A program made the translations under genes and the position numbers. From Arcobacter sp. (GTDB lineage Bacteria; Campylobacterota; Campylobacteria; Campylobacterales; Arcobacteraceae): 8,701 bases of DNA. Below the pieces are notes generated by a model, which saw only the letters and a list, made by a program, of their open reading frames with translations, did not search any database and had not been told where the DNA came from. Positions 7,014 through 8,701 of the stretch are shown here, in pieces. The first letter of the stretch is position 1. Each line of letters starts with the position of its first letter. Location of the stretch: contig DAOVXU010000060.1 in NCBI GenBank assembly GCA_030635995.1, forward strand, positions 1 to 8,701, in the 5' to 3' direction.

Positions 7014-7048
7014 TTCAATCAAAACAATACATTAGCTTGGAAATTTGA

Positions 7049-7837
7049 ATGTACCATCATCGTCTCATAATTTCATATAAGGGTACCAAATACTTTGGAT
7101 GGCAAGACCTAGGTAGAGATGAACAAAAGCCTACTATAGAATCAACTATCCATCAGATACTAAAAAAAATATGCAAATATCAAAAATTTACTATTTCTGT
7201 TGCTAGTAGAACTGATGCAGGAGTACATGCCCAAGGGCAAGTTATAAAACTAACTATTTCTCGAGAAATTAAATCAGAAAAACTTCTACTTGGTATGAAT
7301 TCACTATTGCCCGATGATATTCGCGTTTTACAATGCCAATCCTGTGATTCAGAATTTAATTCGAATAAGGACAGTATAAGTAAAGAGTATCATTATTACT
7401 TTTGTACAGATACTATCTACAATCCTGCTATTAACGATATAGTTGCACATATTCCCTCTAATAATAAAGCCTCAACTACAGGATCACTTGATATAAAACT
7501 TATGAGAGAAGCCATCAAACTATTTATTGGGGAACATGATTTTTATAGTTTTGCAAAACGAGATACCAATATGAGTTCAACCATCCGTACTATTCTTAGC
7601 TGTGAAATATTGCAAGATAAATCTTCAATCTTTGATAATAAAATTTATTATCTTAAAATAGTAGGTAAAGGCTTTTTAAGCCATATGGTTCGGTATATTG
7701 CTGGTGCTTTATTTGCACTAGGAAGAGATCAAATTAAGATGAGTGATATTAGTGAAGCACTATTGAATCACAAAGAGGAAAAAATAAGTTCTAAAGCAAA
7801 ATCTAAAGGGCTACATTTGATTAAAATTACTTATTAA
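7049..7837 (+). CDS. truA: tRNA pseudouridine(38-40) synthase TruA
   Basis: TruA converts uridines 38-40 in the tRNA anticodon stem to pseudouridine. Motifs appear in order over 262 residues: ISYKGTKYFGWQ (8-19), SRTDAGVHAQGQ (53-64) with catalytic Asp56, NSLLPDDIRV (84-93), KEYHYYF (112-118) with the conserved tyrosine, FIGEHDFYSFAK (159-170), GFLSHMVRYIAGAL (208-221) with Arg215, and a terminal GLHLIKITY. Length is normal and no key residue is missing. An in-frame TGA at 7046-7048 directly before the ATG fixes the earliest possible start. No strong Shine-Dalgarno is visible. Arginine codons are unusual for the window: 6 of 10 are CGN, including CGC and CGG, against 5 of 25 in uvrC, which hints at a different history but is a small sample. 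Whether another truA copy exists in the genome cannot be seen here. Confidence 0.94.
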   Translation: MYHHRLIISYKGTKYFGWQDLGRDEQKPTIESTIHQILKKICKYQKFTISVASRTDAGVHAQGQVIKLTISREIKSEKLLLGMNSLLPDDIRVLQCQSCDSEFNSNKDSISKEYHYYFCTDTIYNPAINDIVAHIPSNNKASTTGSLDIKLMREAIKLFIGEHDFYSFAKRDTNMSSTIRTILSCEILQDKSSIFDNKIYYLKIVGKGFLSHMVRYIAGALFALGRDQIKMSDISEALLNHKEEKISSKAKSKGLHLIKITY

Positions 7838-7848
7838 AGATAAATAAA

Positions 7849-7876
7849 CTTAATACCTCCTTTAAAGTGGTTTAAG
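7849..7876 (+). other. Imperfect hairpin in the spacer after truA
   Basis: CTTAA-T-ACC (7849-7857) can pair with GGTTTAAG (7869-7876), giving eight pairs with one bulged T and an 11-base loop. It lies 12 bases past the truA stop. What follows is AT-rich but not a T run, so it is at best a weak terminator or a processing site. Confidence 0.3.
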
Positions 7877-7899
7877 ATATTATTACAAATATTAATCTT

Positions 7900-7919
7900 G
7901 ATAATATAAAATAAAAGGG
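7900..7919 (+). promoter_or_regulatory. Possible -10 box and ribosome site for the DEAD-box helicase gene
   Basis: The 89-base spacer 7838-7926 is the widest gap in the right half of the window and could hold a promoter. GATAAT at 7900-7905 resembles a -10 box, but no -35 box is clear at the right distance. AAAAGGG at 7913-7919 is a fair ribosome site, seven bases before the ATG at 7927. The ribosome site is the firmer of the two. Confidence 0.4.
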
Positions 7920-7926
7920 CTATAAA

Positions 7927-8701
7927 ATGAGTTTTGATAAATTCTGTTTTGATGAAAAGATAACTAAAGCATTAGTTAAAAATGAATATATACAATCTAC
8001 ACCAATACAAAAAGAGGTTATACCTTTAATTTTAAAAGGTGACGATATTATGGCAAGGGCTCAAACAGGTAGTGGAAAAACTGCCTCTTTTGTGTTGCCT
8101 TTACTTGAACTATGGATTGAGAGACAAAAAACTTATCTAAAGAAAAAAGCTTATATATCAACTCTTATATTAACACCTACACGAGATTTGACTATCCAAG
8201 TTACCGAGACTTTTAAACTATTTAGTGAATATTTTGAGAAGCAACCTAAAGTTGTAACTATAATAGGTGGACTGAGCATTGGAGAGCAACTTTTGGAAGT
8301 ACAAAAAGGTTGTGATATAGTTGTAGCAACCTCTGGAAGACTTCTTGATATTATGGATAAAGGTCAAATTAACTTATCTAAAGTGGAATATTTTATACTT
8401 GATGAGGCTGATAAGATGCTTGACCTTGGATTTGCTGATGAGTTAGATAAGATACTTGAGATATTACCAAGTACTAGACAGAACCTTATGTTTTCTGCTA
8501 CTTATCCACAAAAGATGTTATCAATAGCATCTAAAATCACTACAAATCATACAAAAGTAACTATTGAAAATGAAACACCAACCGTACAAAATATAAACCA
8601 AAGAGTTCTAGAGGTAAATAAAGAAAACAGAAGTCCCCTACTTCAACATCTAATTCGTACACATAAATGGGAAAGAGTTTTAGTATTTATGGCAAATAAA
8701 A
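7927..8701 (+). CDS. DEAD-box RNA helicase (RhlE-like), 3' end missing
   Basis: The frame opens at ATG 7927 and is still open at the window edge, giving 258 visible residues. It is an ATP-dependent RNA helicase of superfamily 2, with roles in ribosome assembly or RNA decay. Motifs seen: Q motif STPIQ (24-28), motif I AQTGSGKT (45-52), motif Ia PTRDL (84-88), GG (114-115), motif Ib TSGR (135-138), motif II DEAD (159-162) and motif III SAT (190-192). The second RecA-like domain is just beginning (VLVFMANK, motif IV). Two motifs differ from the common form: PTRDL instead of PTREL and TSGR instead of TPGR. The opening (MSF, F-x-F, then PIQ) resembles RhlE-type proteins, but the C-terminal tail that separates subfamilies lies outside the window. 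A fair ribosome site (AAAAGGG) precedes the start. Confidence 0.93.
   Translation, partial: MSFDKFCFDEKITKALVKNEYIQSTPIQKEVIPLILKGDDIMARAQTGSGKTASFVLPLLELWIERQKTYLKKKAYISTLILTPTRDLTIQVTETFKLFSEYFEKQPKVVTIIGGLSIGEQLLEVQKGCDIVVATSGRLLDIMDKGQINLSKVEYFILDEADKMLDLGFADELDKILEILPSTRQNLMFSATYPQKMLSIASKITTNHTKVTIENETPTVQNINQRVLEVNKENRSPLLQHLIRTHKWERVLVFMANK

Noticed and set aside
6629..7018. Minus-strand frame of 129 codons, very Ser-rich
   Set aside because: It is the antisense of the Lys/Glu-rich coiled coil of the ABC-F protein, which turns into Ser/Phe/Leu-rich sequence; no ribosome site and no family motif.
1..8701. Mobile elements, CRISPR arrays, tRNA or rRNA genes, toxin-antitoxin or phage genes
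   Set aside because: No transposase or integrase motif, no regularly spaced direct repeats and no cloverleaf-like segment was seen; nearly all the sequence is taken up by ordinary + strand genes.

Overview
The window is strongly AT-rich with compact genes, all on the + strand. Arg is mostly AGA, spacers are short and AT-rich, and most genes lack a good Shine-Dalgarno. With full-length UvrC, alanine racemase, ABC-F and TruA, this fits a low-GC Gram-negative bacterium. My best guess is Campylobacterota, possibly Arcobacteraceae; this is inferred from style and protein wording, not from a marker gene.

Layout. (1) 1-838 is the 3' part of an adenosine deaminase-like gene whose start lies before the window. 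(2) 839-929 looks like a transcription boundary: an AT-rich hairpin followed by T-rich sequence, then a perfect TATAAT. (3) 930-2271 holds four small, tightly packed genes of unknown function. The first, a single-pass membrane protein of about 91 residues, appears broken by a one-base frameshift in an A run at 1003-1007. It is followed by a soluble helical protein overlapping it by ATGA, a small exported two-cysteine protein, and a small membrane-associated protein resembling the end of LETM1-type domains. (4) uvrC follows after one base. (5) alr follows a weak terminator-like hairpin; its likely start is a TTG preceded by the only perfect AGGAGG noticed in the window. (6) An ABC-F ATPase and truA come next, linked by a 12-codon mini-ORF. 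(7) After an 89-base spacer comes a DEAD-box RNA helicase that runs off the right edge.

How the genes relate. The right two thirds is housekeeping: nucleotide excision repair (uvrC), D-alanine supply for peptidoglycan (alr), ribosome-associated ATPase (ABC-F), tRNA modification (truA) and RNA remodelling (DEAD-box). The last three share a translation/RNA theme. Nothing indicates a mobile element, CRISPR array, defence island or RNA gene. The least explained part is the small-gene cluster at 930-2271. I see no convincing evidence of a wholly new system, but that cluster and its frameshift deserve a look.
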